Assembly: GCA_048267965.1 (NCBI GenBank) | Contig: JBLWWK010000002.1 | Location: 1-64,000 of the forward strand | DNA: 64,000 nt | DNA from: GCA-2705995 sp048267965 | Lineage (GTDB): Bacteria; Bacteroidota; Bacteroidia; Flavobacteriales_G; Salibacteraceae | Direction: 5' to 3' | In this document: positions 35,904 to 45,030 of the stretch, in pieces | Layout: every line of letters begins with the position of its first letter | Numbering within the stretch: the stretch's first letter is position 1 | Notes under the pieces: model-generated | Told to the model about the DNA's origin: nothing | Databases searched by the model: none | Seen by the model: only the letters and a program-made list of their open reading frames with translations | Position numbers and translations under genes: made by a program

Positions 35904-36970
35904 AACAACTCAAGAATACTTTTCAAGGTAAAAGGGTATTAGTAACGGGTCATACCGGATTTAAAGGTGCTTGGTTCCTACTGTTATTAAAAGAATTAGG
36001 CGCAATTGTAAAAGGTTATGCCTTGGCTCCTACCCGAGAAAACGACCTTTTTCACTTAATTAACGGAGCCAGTTTGTGCGAATCTGTAATAGACGACATC
36101 CGCAATCAAGAACGGTTAACCCAAGAGGTAGTCAGTTTCGAGCCTGATTTTATTTACCACATGGCTGCTCAAGCTTTGGTGTTAGAATCGTACGAAACAC
36201 CGGTCGAAACGTACGAAACCAATGTAATGGGAACGGTTTATTTACTCAACGCGGTAAAACAACTGAAAAAACCTTGCAAAACCATTGTTATCACTACCGA
36301 TAAGGTGTACGAAAACTTAGAGCGCCTTGCTCCTTACAAAGAAGACGAACGATTAGGTGGGTACGATCCGTATTCTAACTCTAAGGCCTGTGCCGAATTA
36401 GCGGTATCTAGTTTTAGAAATTCGTTTTTTAATCCTTCAGACTTCCCCCATCATCAGCAAAGCATAGCTACAGTGAGAAGCGGAAATGTAATTGGCGGTG
36501 GAGATTGGGCAGAATTCAGAATTATTCCCGATTTGGCAAAATCGCTCGAGAACAATCAACCTTTGTTTTTGAGAAATCCTCATTCAGTAAGACCATGGCA
36601 ACACGTTTTAGATCCGCTAATTGGGTATTTGACCCTCGGAGCTAAAATGAACGAAAAACCAGTTGAGTATGCTACCGCTTTTAATTTTGGTCCTGAAGAT
36701 GAAGACACCTTAACGGTAGAAGAATTAGTAAAAACAGCGATAGCACAATGGGGATCTGGCACCTACGAAGTAGCTCAAAACATGGAGCAACCTCACGAAG
36801 CGCATTTACTTCGTTTATCGATTAGCAAAGCAAAAACACTGCTCGATTGGCAACCTATTTTCAAGAGCAGAGAAGCCATTGCTTACACCATCGATTGGTA
36901 TAAAAACTACCAAAAAGATGCAGCAGCCTACACACTTATGCAAGTTAAAAATGTGTTGAGTCAATTATGA
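35894..36970 (+). CDS. rfbG: CDP-glucose 4,6-dehydratase
   Basis: A 358-aa SDR-type dehydratase converting CDP-glucose to CDP-4-keto-6-deoxyglucose. The NAD-binding motif is VLVTGHTGFKGAWFLLLL, the distinctive HTGFKG of this family. Further marks are IYHMAAQALVLESYETP, ITTDKVYEN (catalytic Thr-Asp-Lys), YDPYSNSKACAEL (YxxxK) and SVRPWQHVLDPL. I start at the ATG at 35894, overlapping the rfbF stop by 10 bases; the frame remains open to 35867 but that would lie inside rfbF. It ends overlapping the next gene by 4 bases. Confidence 0.96.
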   Translation: MGIEQLKNTFQGKRVLVTGHTGFKGAWFLLLLKELGAIVKGYALAPTRENDLFHLINGASLCESVIDDIRNQERLTQEVVSFEPDFIYHMAAQALVLESYETPVETYETNVMGTVYLLNAVKQLKKPCKTIVITTDKVYENLERLAPYKEDERLGGYDPYSNSKACAELAVSSFRNSFFNPSDFPHHQQSIATVRSGNVIGGGDWAEFRIIPDLAKSLENNQPLFLRNPHSVRPWQHVLDPLIGYLTLGAKMNEKPVEYATAFNFGPEDEDTLTVEELVKTAIAQWGSGTYEVAQNMEQPHEAHLLRLSISKAKTLLDWQPIFKSREAIAYTIDWYKNYQKDAAAYTLMQVKNVLSQL

Positions 36971-37503
36971 AACTAGTCGAAACCGAACTTTCAGGTGTTT
37001 ATATCATCGAAAACTTTAACGCTACCGACTCTAGAGGCACCTTTGTAAAAACATTGCATGCATCATCTTTCAAAAAGCATCAACTAGAAGCTGAATTTAC
37101 TGAGAGCTTTTACTCGATTAACCAAAAAGGAGTAATCAGAGGTATGCACTTTCAAATTCCGCCAGAAGATCATGTAAAGCTCGTTTACTGTAATGCAGGA
37201 AAATTGATCGATGTAATTCTCGATATCAGAAAAGACTCCCCTACTTTCGGTAAATCCATTTCTGTAGAATTATCAGGAACCAACTATAAATCGGTTTACA
37301 TCCCCAAAGGTTTCGCGCATGGTTTCGAAACACTCGAAGACCATACCATCATGACCTACCTCACCTCTACCGAACATTCACCCACTTGTGATGCCGGAAT
37401 TCTTTACAATTCTTTCGGTCACCAATGGAAAAACGAAAACCCTATAATTTCGAATCGCGATTTAGAATTCAGCGCATTCCAAACATTTAAATCTCCATTC
37501 TAA
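36967..37503 (+). CDS. RmlC-like deoxysugar 3,5-epimerase
   Basis: A 178-aa cupin-fold epimerase of the dTDP-4-dehydrorhamnose 3,5-epimerase family. Family marks are TDSRGTFVKTLH, the active-site VIRGMHFQIPP with catalytic His, KLVYCNAGKLIDVILDIR, and YIPKGFAHGFETL. In this operon it probably acts on a CDP-linked 4-keto-6-deoxyhexose rather than dTDP sugar, as AscE does in CDP-ascarylose synthesis; that is inference from neighbours. It overlaps rfbG by 4 bases and shares TAATG with the reductase gene. Confidence 0.9.
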   Translation: MKLVETELSGVYIIENFNATDSRGTFVKTLHASSFKKHQLEAEFTESFYSINQKGVIRGMHFQIPPEDHVKLVYCNAGKLIDVILDIRKDSPTFGKSISVELSGTNYKSVYIPKGFAHGFETLEDHTIMTYLTSTEHSPTCDAGILYNSFGHQWKNENPIISNRDLEFSAFQTFKSPF

Positions 37504-38381
37504 TGAAAATCATCATCTTAGGCGCCAGCGGATTAGTAGGCAGCAATTGTTTGCGCTACTTTAACACCAAAGAAAATATTGAGGTAGTAGGAACCCATTT
37601 TAGTTACCAAGCTGAGAATACCGTAAAATTCAACACTTTACAATTAGATGATGAAGAGAACTTCGATATCGATTCGTTTCAGCCAGATGTTATTCTTCAC
37701 TGTGGCGCGCTTACATGGGTAGATTATTGCGAACAAAATCCTGAAGAGAGCCACGAAAAAACGGTAAAGAGTACCGAAAACGCCATCCTACTTGCCAAAA
37801 AATTTAATGCCAAATTGGTTTACATCTCTACCGATTATGTGTTCGATGGCAAAAATGGACCTTACACCGAAACAGCAGAAATTAACCCTATTTCTATCTA
37901 CGGCCAGCACAAGTTAGAGGCAGAAAACCGCGTGAAGGAACTCGACTCTCATCTTATTCTAAGAATTACCAATGTTTACGGAGACGAAGAGCGCAACAAG
38001 AATTTTATTGCAAGAATGCTCGAAAACGTGAAGAAAGATGAAACTACCGAACTGCGACTTCCTTTCGATCAGTACGCAACGCCTGTAAACGCTGCTGACA
38101 TTGCAAGAGCCTTGTATTTATTATTAAACGATGATAAAAAAGGTATCTACAATATTGCCAGTACCGATTTTGTAAACCGTGTACAATTGGCCATGCACGT
38201 TTTAAAATATTTCCCAAATCACAAGGTGAAAATCGAACCTGTTACTACCGATGTTTTTAATCCACCAGCAGATCGACCACTTTTGGGAGGTTTAATCACC
38301 GCGAAGTTTTTATCAGAATATCCTGAATTTCACTTCACTAACGTAGACGATTACTTAAGAAAGAAAGCAGCCGATATTTAA
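37503..38381 (+). CDS. RmlD-like nucleotide-sugar 4-ketoreductase
   Basis: A 292-aa extended SDR of the RmlD substrate-binding family. The NAD(P) loop is IIILGASGLVGSNCLRYF, then VILHCGALTWVDYCEQNP, YISTDYVFDGKNGPYTE and the catalytic Tyr and Lys in ISIYGQHKLEAENRV. It likely reduces the 4-keto group of the CDP-hexose after epimerisation. The start ATG overlaps the epimerase stop (TAATG). RfbH follows after 54 bases. A copy of the GTAGGAACC word (37587) codes VGT here. Confidence 0.9.
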   Translation: MKIIILGASGLVGSNCLRYFNTKENIEVVGTHFSYQAENTVKFNTLQLDDEENFDIDSFQPDVILHCGALTWVDYCEQNPEESHEKTVKSTENAILLAKKFNAKLVYISTDYVFDGKNGPYTETAEINPISIYGQHKLEAENRVKELDSHLILRITNVYGDEERNKNFIARMLENVKKDETTELRLPFDQYATPVNAADIARALYLLLNDDKKGIYNIASTDFVNRVQLAMHVLKYFPNHKVKIEPVTTDVFNPPADRPLLGGLITAKFLSEYPEFHFTNVDDYLRKKAADI

Positions 38382-38435
38382 ACTGATCTTTTTCATCGTT
38401 TTTGCGTTATTTGTAAAGAATAGAGACTAAAAAGA

Positions 38436-39740
38436 ATGCTAGAAAATATAGATGGTTCTTTGAAAGAACTGCTCAGTGAAAAACTGGAAAACAAAGTTTT
38501 TAAACGTTCCATTCCTGGAGAAGATTACCTACCCGTTACCGGAAAAGTAATTAGCAAAGAAGATTTACTGTACGGTATTGATGCCGTAATGGATGGCTGG
38601 TTAACTACGGGGCGTTTCGGCCCTGAATTTGAACGTCAATTTGCAGATTATTTTGGATCTCCGTTTTCTTTGTTGGTAAACAGTGGCTCTTCTGCTAATT
38701 TAGTGGCTTTTTCAGCATTAACTTCTCCAAAGTTAGGAGAACGCCAAATAAAACCGGGCGATGAAATTATTACGGTAGCTGCTGGTTTTCCTACCACCGT
38801 TAACCCAATGATTCAATACGGTTGTGTGCCTGTCTTTCTCGATGTTGAAATATCCACCTATAACATTGATGTTTCAAAGTTAGAAGACGCTATCTCGCCA
38901 AAAACAAAAGGAATAATGCTCGCCCATACATTGGGAAATCCATTCAATTTAGAAGTAGTTATGAATTTGGCCAAAGAACATAATCTTTGGGTAATTGAAG
39001 ACGACTGCGACTCTTTGGGCGCTACATACAATGGACAAAAAACGGGTACCTTCGGAGATGCTGCTACAGTAAGTTTCTACCCTGCACACCACATTACTAT
39101 GGGTGAAGGTGGAGCGGTTATCATCAACAATCCTTGGCTCAAAAAACCCGCTGAATCGTTTAGAGATTGGGGTCGAGATTGTTATTGTGAACCCGGAAAA
39201 GACAACACTTGCGGTAAGCGTTTTCGTTGGCAGTTAGGCAATTTGCCAAAAGGTTATGATCACAAATACACCTATTCTCATGTTGGCTACAACTTAAAAG
39301 TTACCGATATGCAAGCAGCCATCGGTTTAAGCCAAATGAAAAGAATTGATGAATTTGTTGAGAAAAGACGCGTAAATCATGCTCTTTTGTACAAAAAGTT
39401 AGAGCGTTTTCAAGATGTTTTTATTCTGCATGAGGCAACGCCTAATTCAAACCCATCTTGGTTTGGTTTTATGATCACCATTAAACCAGAATCAGGAATT
39501 GACCGTAAAAAACTTCAACAACATTTAGAGAAAAACAAGGTAGGAACCCGATTGCTTTTTGCCGGTAACCTTTTAAGACAACCCGCCTATTTAGATATTC
39601 CTCATCGTGTGGTGGGTGAATTAACCAATACCGATTTAATCATGAACAATAGTTTTTGGTTAGGGGTTTGGCCAGGGTTAGATGAAGAACATTACGACTA
39701 TATAATTAACGTAATTGACCAATTTCTAAAAGACAAATAA
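38436..39740 (+). CDS. rfbH: CDP-6-deoxy-4-keto-hexose 3-dehydrase (E1)
   Basis: A 434-aa PMP-dependent, iron-sulfur dehydratase that removes the C3 hydroxyl from CDP-4-keto-6-deoxyglucose. Although of the DegT fold, the Schiff-base Lys is replaced by His (FYPAHHITMGEGG, His at about 219), as expected for E1. Four cysteines suited to a [2Fe-2S] cluster are present: about 191 (EDDCDSLG), 249 and 251 (DCYCEPG) and 259 (NTCGKRF). TVAAGFPTTVNPMIQYG and YDHKYTYSHVGYNLK are family marks. E1 needs a flavin/iron-sulfur reductase partner (AscD/RfbI type), not found in the window. A terminator follows. Confidence 0.95.
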   Translation: MLENIDGSLKELLSEKLENKVFKRSIPGEDYLPVTGKVISKEDLLYGIDAVMDGWLTTGRFGPEFERQFADYFGSPFSLLVNSGSSANLVAFSALTSPKLGERQIKPGDEIITVAAGFPTTVNPMIQYGCVPVFLDVEISTYNIDVSKLEDAISPKTKGIMLAHTLGNPFNLEVVMNLAKEHNLWVIEDDCDSLGATYNGQKTGTFGDAATVSFYPAHHITMGEGGAVIINNPWLKKPAESFRDWGRDCYCEPGKDNTCGKRFRWQLGNLPKGYDHKYTYSHVGYNLKVTDMQAAIGLSQMKRIDEFVEKRRVNHALLYKKLERFQDVFILHEATPNSNPSWFGFMITIKPESGIDRKKLQQHLEKNKVGTRLLFAGNLLRQPAYLDIPHRVVGELTNTDLIMNNSFWLGVWPGLDEEHYDYIINVIDQFLKDK

Positions 39741-39781
39741 CCTAGAAATTAGCAACCGTTTCCCATTTTGAAACAATTTAA

Positions 39782-39828
39782 AAAGCCTTGTAGAACAGGA
39801 AACCCTTGTTTTACAAGGCTTTGTTTTT
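39782..39828 (+). terminator. Terminator of the CDP-sugar operon
   Basis: AAAGCCTTGTA (39782-39792) pairs with TACAAGGCTTT (39812-39822), an 11-bp stem with a 19-base loop, followed by GTTTTTA. It lies 41 bases past the rfbH stop. Confidence 0.88.
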
Positions 39829-39878
39829 ATGGTGTACTTTATGATTAACTCTGGGTGAACAATTAATTTATCCCCCTC

Positions 39879-42071
39879 ATGCTAAAAAAGATATTCTTTT
39901 TATCGCTAGTTGTTCTAGCTGTTACAGCTTGTAAAAAAGAAGATGATTTATCACCTTCTTCATCGTCTTCTTCGAACAGAATTTTAAACAACTCTGATTT
40001 TGAAGGTCGCATCAAGTATTTATACCAGCCGGTTCCTTCAGAAAAAAGATCTGGGTCTGCTTCTTCTTGGGATTTTATTGCTGAAGTTTCATCTCCCGTT
40101 GTTAACGGTGCCGTATTATCTGCAACAGGTGTAGAATTTCACAACAATAAAGCCTATGTTTCTTACCATTGGAATGGTCAAGGAAGTGATTATTCAGGCG
40201 CCATTGAAATATTCGATGTTTCTAATCCAAACGTTCCTGTATTAATTAGCCAGTTATTATTTACAGATACCGATTTAAATGAAATCACTGTAGATAATGG
40301 AGATGTATACGTAACAGGTGGTCGAGATATTTACAGTTCTAACTACGATCAAAACTTTACCAATGGAGCCATTGTAGAAAGAGTTGCCTTAGATGGTTCT
40401 GGATTATTAACCGCAACTACAACTCAATCACCTCTTCCTTCTTATTCTGGAAATGCCGTTAAGAAAATTGGAAACGAACTATATGTGGCTGCTGGTAATA
40501 CTGGTGGTGGTGCTTACGTTGTAGACGCTTCTACTTTAGCGTTGCTTGATTCTGAGTCGTATTCAGATTCTAAATTCGTAGATGAAGCAAACGGTAAGAT
40601 TGTATATTACCGCGGAGGTGCCAATGCTAAATTGTATTCACATACAGGTAGCTTCAACGCTGCAACAAAAACTACCATGGATATTTCTGCTTCTGTTAGT
40701 CCAGTTAACGGAAAAGCGGTTCTACATATTGATGGTCCATTAGCCTATGTATGTACAGGTGCAAACGGATTAAAAGTATTCAATGTTAACAGCGCAAACA
40801 CAACTCCTTCTTATAGCTTTAGCAGCGGTGGAAGTGGTTATGCTAACGGAGTTCATACCGATAACGAGTTCTTATTTATCGCGAATGGTTATGATGGGGT
40901 GTACATTTTAGATAAAAACACTCATGCTCAAGATGGTTTATTCAATTTCACAGGTTCTGCTAACTATGTGAAATCGAACGGAAACAACGTATTTATTGCC
41001 AATGGTGTTGGTGGACTTAAAATCTTAGGTCGTTCAGCTGAGAATGTAGATATCTATTGCTCTAACATGACTGGCTTTGAAGATTACTTAGGTGGGTCTA
41101 ACGGACAAGTTACTTTAACGGCAATGGGTCATTATTTAGAAAATGGCTATTACGGTAGAAGATGGAGAATTAGAAATGCTTCGAACGTAGCTAAAACCAT
41201 CGATTGGGAAGTGTTACAAAATGGTGTTACCGGTTCTTATACCATTCCTGCGATGACTGAAGTTCATTTTACTAGTCATTTTACTACTTCTACTAGCGGT
41301 ACGTTTACTATGAAGATTTACGAAAACGGAAACTTCATTCAAGCTCGTCCTCACGGTGGTAGCGTTCGCGACTTAAGCATGTGTAGCGGTCAAAACAACA
41401 ACGATTATTCACTTTACTTCGATGGTTCAGGAGATTTCACGGGTTGTGATCACCAACTTACCAATGATTTCACTTTTACGTTAAGTGCTTGGTTTAAGAC
41501 AGATGGCACGGTAGGAGCCACTGATCGCGTTGTAGCTGGTTTAGCCAATAACAATAACCCTCACTTACAATTTGGAATTCGTTTAGGAAAAGAAGATGGC
41601 ACTGCTAATGCTGGTAAATTAATCATGAATTCAAAAAGCTCTGCGAACAATGCTTCTGAAGCAGTAAGCAACAGCCGTTACGATGATGGTCTATGGCACC
41701 ACGTAGCAGCAGTTTACGATGGCTCACAAATGAAACTATATGTAGATGGCCAATTAGCAGCTACAGCGCCTATTCAACTTTCAGCTCCGGTTCACACACT
41801 GAATACTTGGGCTGCAGGACGCTGGGCTGATAAAACACCAGATGGTTACTTTAAAGGATGGATTGATCAAGTTTCTGTATGGAATACTGGTTTAACAGCA
41901 ACTCAGGTTCAAACGGTTTTCAACAATACTTTCTCGATTCCTACTCCAGGTTTAGATTACATCTGGACGTTTGACGAAGGTGCTGGAAACATCAACCTAA
42001 ATTCTATTAGCAACGTAGCATTTGCTACCATGTACGATAACACAACGTTTAGCACAGACACACCGTTCTAA
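39879..42071 (+). CDS. LVIVD-type propeller / LamG lipoprotein
   Basis: A 730-aa lipoprotein with lipobox VTACKK (Cys at about residue 18) and a Ser-rich linker. Residues about 60-390 contain repeated propeller blades of the LVIVD type (GAIEIFDVSNPNVPVLIS, ALLDSESYSDSKFVD, GLKVFNVNSANTTP, DGVYILDKNTHAQDG, GGLKILG). A middle immunoglobulin-like section (about 395-500) follows. The C-terminus (about 505-720) is a LamG/concanavalin-like domain (YSLYFDGSGDF, FTLSAWFKTDG, WHHVAAVYDGSQMKLYVDGQ). A surface adhesion or carbohydrate-binding role is likely, but no ligand is known. It is flanked by strong terminators, so it is a single-gene unit. Confidence 0.85.
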   Translation: MLKKIFFLSLVVLAVTACKKEDDLSPSSSSSSNRILNNSDFEGRIKYLYQPVPSEKRSGSASSWDFIAEVSSPVVNGAVLSATGVEFHNNKAYVSYHWNGQGSDYSGAIEIFDVSNPNVPVLISQLLFTDTDLNEITVDNGDVYVTGGRDIYSSNYDQNFTNGAIVERVALDGSGLLTATTTQSPLPSYSGNAVKKIGNELYVAAGNTGGGAYVVDASTLALLDSESYSDSKFVDEANGKIVYYRGGANAKLYSHTGSFNAATKTTMDISASVSPVNGKAVLHIDGPLAYVCTGANGLKVFNVNSANTTPSYSFSSGGSGYANGVHTDNEFLFIANGYDGVYILDKNTHAQDGLFNFTGSANYVKSNGNNVFIANGVGGLKILGRSAENVDIYCSNMTGFEDYLGGSNGQVTLTAMGHYLENGYYGRRWRIRNASNVAKTIDWEVLQNGVTGSYTIPAMTEVHFTSHFTTSTSGTFTMKIYENGNFIQARPHGGSVRDLSMCSGQNNNDYSLYFDGSGDFTGCDHQLTNDFTFTLSAWFKTDGTVGATDRVVAGLANNNNPHLQFGIRLGKEDGTANAGKLIMNSKSSANNASEAVSNSRYDDGLWHHVAAVYDGSQMKLYVDGQLAATAPIQLSAPVHTLNTWAAGRWADKTPDGYFKGWIDQVSVWNTGLTATQVQTVFNNTFSIPTPGLDYIWTFDEGAGNINLNSISNVAFATMYDNTTFSTDTPF

Positions 42072-42090
42072 ACGAAAAAAATATCCAACG

Positions 42091-42126
42091 AAAAAGCCGC
42101 TTTTGAATCAAAAGCGGCTTTTTTAT
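42091..42126. terminator. Bidirectional terminator between convergent genes
   Basis: AAAAAGCCGCTTTTGA (42091-42106) is the perfect reverse complement of TCAAAAGCGGCTTTTT (42108-42123). It serves the lipoprotein gene on the plus strand and aroQ on the minus strand. Confidence 0.93.
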
Positions 42127-42127
42127 G

Positions 42128-42544
42128 CTAAAAACTGTGCAATGCTAATTTATAAGACTCTAAACCAAAACCTACGATTACACCTTTACAAGAGGCAGAC
42201 AGCAAAGATGTGTGCCTAAAACTTTCTCGAGCATACACGTTCGAAATATGCACTTCCACAACCGGCAATTGAATAGCCGCAATGGCATCTCTCAATGCTA
42301 CTGATGTATGCGTATAGCCCCCAGCGTTAAGGATTATTCCATCGTACTCAGAGCTGTTGCCAATTTTGTGAAGTTGATTAATTAACTCTCCCTCTACATT
42401 GCTCTGGTAATAAAACAAACCAATTAACGGAAAGGCTAATTTCAACTCATCTAAATAACTTTCGAAAGACTGAGAGCCATAAACATTCTCTTCGCGTGTG
42501 CCAAGCAAGTTAAGATTAGGGCCGTTGATGATCCAGATTTTCAT
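42128..42544 (-). CDS. aroQ: Type II 3-dehydroquinate dehydratase
   Basis: A 138-aa shikimate-pathway enzyme. The N-terminal IINGPNLNLLGTREENVYG carries the catalytic Arg and Tyr-containing lid, followed by YYQSNVEGELINQLH, ILNAGGYTHTSVALRDA with the substrate-binding Asn, and EVHISNVYARESFRHTS with the catalytic His. The length matches the dodecameric type II family. It is divergent from xerD. Confidence 0.97.
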   Translation of the reverse strand: MKIWIINGPNLNLLGTREENVYGSQSFESYLDELKLAFPLIGLFYYQSNVEGELINQLHKIGNSSEYDGIILNAGGYTHTSVALRDAIAAIQLPVVEVHISNVYARESFRHTSLLSASCKGVIVGFGLESYKLALHSF

Positions 42545-42611
42545 AGTGCATTATTTACCTAAGAGATTGTGATGAAATCTATATTTTCGCTACTCTCAAA
42601 ATTACGGTTTC

Positions 42612-43502
42612 TTGAATTATTGGAAGAGTTACTTATCGGGTTATAAATCATATTTGCGTATTGAACGATCGCTATCGGCCAATACAGTAGAAAACTACTT
42701 GCGAGATATTCACAAACTGAGTAACGAATTTCCTACCACTTCTCCCGTGCAAATTCGTTCTAGCGATTTAAAAGAGTTTATAAAAACCATCAACGACATT
42801 GGTCTTTCTGCCACTACGCAAAACCGAATTTTATCGGGAATTAAATCGTTTTACAAATACCTTTTACTTGAAGATATTATCGATTCGGATCCTACCGAAA
42901 TTTTTGAATCGGCTAAAACTACCCGTAAATTTCCTGTGACGCTTTCTAACGATGAGCTCGAAAAAATGTTAGATGCCATAGATTTATCACATCCTCAAGG
43001 AACCCGCAATAAAGCCATTATTGAAGTTTTATATGGCTGTGGATTAAGAGCAACAGAACTCACCGAACTCAAAATAAGCGATTTACATCTCAACGAAGGT
43101 TTTATTCGTGTGATTGGAAAAGGTGATAAACAGCGCTTGGTTCCTATTGGTAAAATTGCCCAAAAGCAAGTTCTCATTTATAAAGACGAAGTGCGCAACC
43201 ATCAAACTCCCGAAAATTCATCTCGCGACATCCTTTTCTTGAATAGAAATGGTAAAAAATTAACCCGTGTCATGATTTTTCACATTGTGAAACAAGTTGT
43301 TCAGCAAGCCGGAATTCAAAAAACGGTGAGCCCGCATACTCTTCGCCATTCTTTTGCGACTGAATTGGTTCAAAGAGGAGCCGATTTACGTGCGGTTCAG
43401 CAAATGCTGGGTCACGAATCCATTACAACAACAGAAATTTATACCCATATTAATAAACAAGATTTAAAAGATGCCATTATTCAATTTCATCCTCGATCGT
43501 AG
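42612..43502 (+). CDS. xerD: Site-specific tyrosine recombinase XerD-type
   Basis: A 296-aa tyrosine recombinase. The N-terminal SAM-like domain (about 1-90) has YLRIERSLSANTVENYLRDI. The catalytic set is complete: Arg in YGCGLRATELTELK, Lys in VIGKGDKQRLVP, HTLRHSFATELVQRG (His-x-x-Arg), GHESITTTEIYTHI (final His and nucleophilic Tyr). The size and the absence of phage genes nearby indicate a chromosomal XerC/D resolvase, which resolves chromosome dimers at dif. The start is a TTG at 42612; the nearest upstream ATG is out of frame. Confidence 0.93.
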   Translation: MNYWKSYLSGYKSYLRIERSLSANTVENYLRDIHKLSNEFPTTSPVQIRSSDLKEFIKTINDIGLSATTQNRILSGIKSFYKYLLLEDIIDSDPTEIFESAKTTRKFPVTLSNDELEKMLDAIDLSHPQGTRNKAIIEVLYGCGLRATELTELKISDLHLNEGFIRVIGKGDKQRLVPIGKIAQKQVLIYKDEVRNHQTPENSSRDILFLNRNGKKLTRVMIFHIVKQVVQQAGIQKTVSPHTLRHSFATELVQRGADLRAVQQMLGHESITTTEIYTHINKQDLKDAIIQFHPRS

Positions 43503-44892
43503 TAATCGTAAATCGTTTTTATTCATTTTCATCTTGTTGGCTATTTGTGTTCCTACAAAAGCACAACAAATACCTTTTTCACAAGATCAACGAATGATTG
43601 ATAAAATCTTTGAAGAAGCCTTAGTGAATGGGAATGCTTTTCATCAGCTAGAATATTTATGTACCGAAATTGGCCCACGATTATCGGGTTCTGAAAATGC
43701 TGCCAAAGCAGTAGAGAGAACGGCATTTGTAATGGATTCTTTAGGGTTCGATTCAGTTTTTAAGCAAGCCTGCATGGTTCCGCATTGGGAACGAGGGGAC
43801 CAAGAAAAAGCCGTATTGTTTACTGAAAACGGGAAGGAGCCCTTGTCTATTTGTGCGTTAGGTGGAAGCATTGCAACCCCCAAAAGAGGCATCAAAGCAG
43901 AAATAGTTGAAGTGCAGAACTTTCTCGATTTAAAGAAGCTAGGCCGTGAAAACATAGAAGGGAAAATTGTTTTCTACAATCGCCCGATGAATCCTGTTCA
44001 TCTCTACACTTTTGCCGCCTACTCAGGAAGTGTTGATCAGCGCTGGGCAGGTGCGATGCGTGCTGCAGAATACGGTGCTGTTGCCACTATAACACGCTCG
44101 CTTTCTTTAAAATTAGACGATTATCCGCATACGGGAAGCATGGGCTACAGCGACACTATTCCAAAAATTCCTGCGGTGGCTATTTCAACGGTAGGAGCCG
44201 AACGTCTGCATTCAGCATTAAAAAATGGCGAAAAAGTGCATGTATCGATTCAAACCTCTTCTTCTTCTCATAGCGATGCACTTTCTCACAATGTAATTGG
44301 TGAATTGAAAGGTTCAGAATTCCCAGATGAAATTTTGGTAGTGGGTGGTCATTTAGATAGTTGGGATTTAGGACAAGGTGCTCACGATGATGGCGCGGGT
44401 TGTGTTCAGGCAATAGAAGCACTTCGTATTCTAAAAGCCATTGGTTACACTCCAAAAAGAACTTTGCGTGCTGTGATGTATATGAATGAAGAAAATGGAT
44501 TAAAAGGAGCCATTAAATACGCAGAACTCGCCAAAGAAAACAACGAAAAACACATGGCCGCTATAGAATCTGATCGAGGTGGCTTCGCTCCAAAAGGATT
44601 CCATTTTGAAGCAAAACCAGCACAGCAAAATCAACTGTATGCATGGAGTCATCTTTTTCGAGAATATGGCATTTTTGAGTTCAAAGAAGGCTATGGCGGT
44701 GCAGACATTGGTCAGCTGCGTGGCCAAGGCGATGTGGTTTTAATTGGTTTAGTGCCCGAGTCTCAGCGTTATTTCGATTACCACCACGCTGCATCTGATG
44801 TAATTGAAGCAGTAAATGCTCGAGAACTGCATTCGGGTGCTGCAGCTATGGCTGCCATGATTTACCTAATCGACAAATACGGAATTAACTAG
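43471..44892 (+). CDS. M28-family metallopeptidase (carboxypeptidase Q-like)
   Basis: A 473-aa exported zinc exopeptidase. A signal peptide sits after an unusually long n-region (hydrophobic FLFIFILLAICVP at about 16-28, cut near TKAQQ). A PA domain (about 120-240) lies within it, then the M28 catalytic core: VVGGHLDSWDLGQGAHDDGAG (first His, bridging Asp), MNEENGLKG (Glu pair), ESDRGGF (Asp), and YFDYHHAASD (last His). All metal ligands are present. The ATG at 43471 overlaps xerD by 32 bases; no shorter in-frame start exists before the signal. It probably digests peptides in the periplasm or outside. Confidence 0.92.
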   Translation: MPLFNFILDRSNRKSFLFIFILLAICVPTKAQQIPFSQDQRMIDKIFEEALVNGNAFHQLEYLCTEIGPRLSGSENAAKAVERTAFVMDSLGFDSVFKQACMVPHWERGDQEKAVLFTENGKEPLSICALGGSIATPKRGIKAEIVEVQNFLDLKKLGRENIEGKIVFYNRPMNPVHLYTFAAYSGSVDQRWAGAMRAAEYGAVATITRSLSLKLDDYPHTGSMGYSDTIPKIPAVAISTVGAERLHSALKNGEKVHVSIQTSSSSHSDALSHNVIGELKGSEFPDEILVVGGHLDSWDLGQGAHDDGAGCVQAIEALRILKAIGYTPKRTLRAVMYMNEENGLKGAIKYAELAKENNEKHMAAIESDRGGFAPKGFHFEAKPAQQNQLYAWSHLFREYGIFEFKEGYGGADIGQLRGQGDVVLIGLVPESQRYFDYHHAASDVIEAVNARELHSGAAAMAAMIYLIDKYGIN

Positions 44893-44994
44893 CAATATCT
44901 ATTCATTTCGCTGCTAAAAGTAAACTTAGCGTTAACATCTCTTGATTGTAAAACCTTTCTGTTTTAACTTTTCAATAATTTAATGTTATTGAAA

Positions 44995-45002
44995 TACTTT
45001 TG
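44995..45002 (+). promoter_or_regulatory. Candidate -7 box for sixA
   Basis: TACTTTTG matches TAnnTTTG and lies 28 bases before the sixA ATG. No TTG at -33. Confidence 0.35.
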
Positions 45003-45030
45003 AAGCAACTACAGTACAGCACTTAAATAA

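Noticed and set aside
38436..39740. RfbH-like gene as an ordinary DegT sugar aminotransferase
   Set aside because: The PLP Lys is replaced by His and the four iron-sulfur cysteines are present, as in E1 dehydratases.
42612..43502. XerD-like recombinase as an integrase of a mobile element
   Set aside because: The length and motif set fit chromosomal XerC/D, the neighbours are core genes, and no attachment repeats or phage genes are near.
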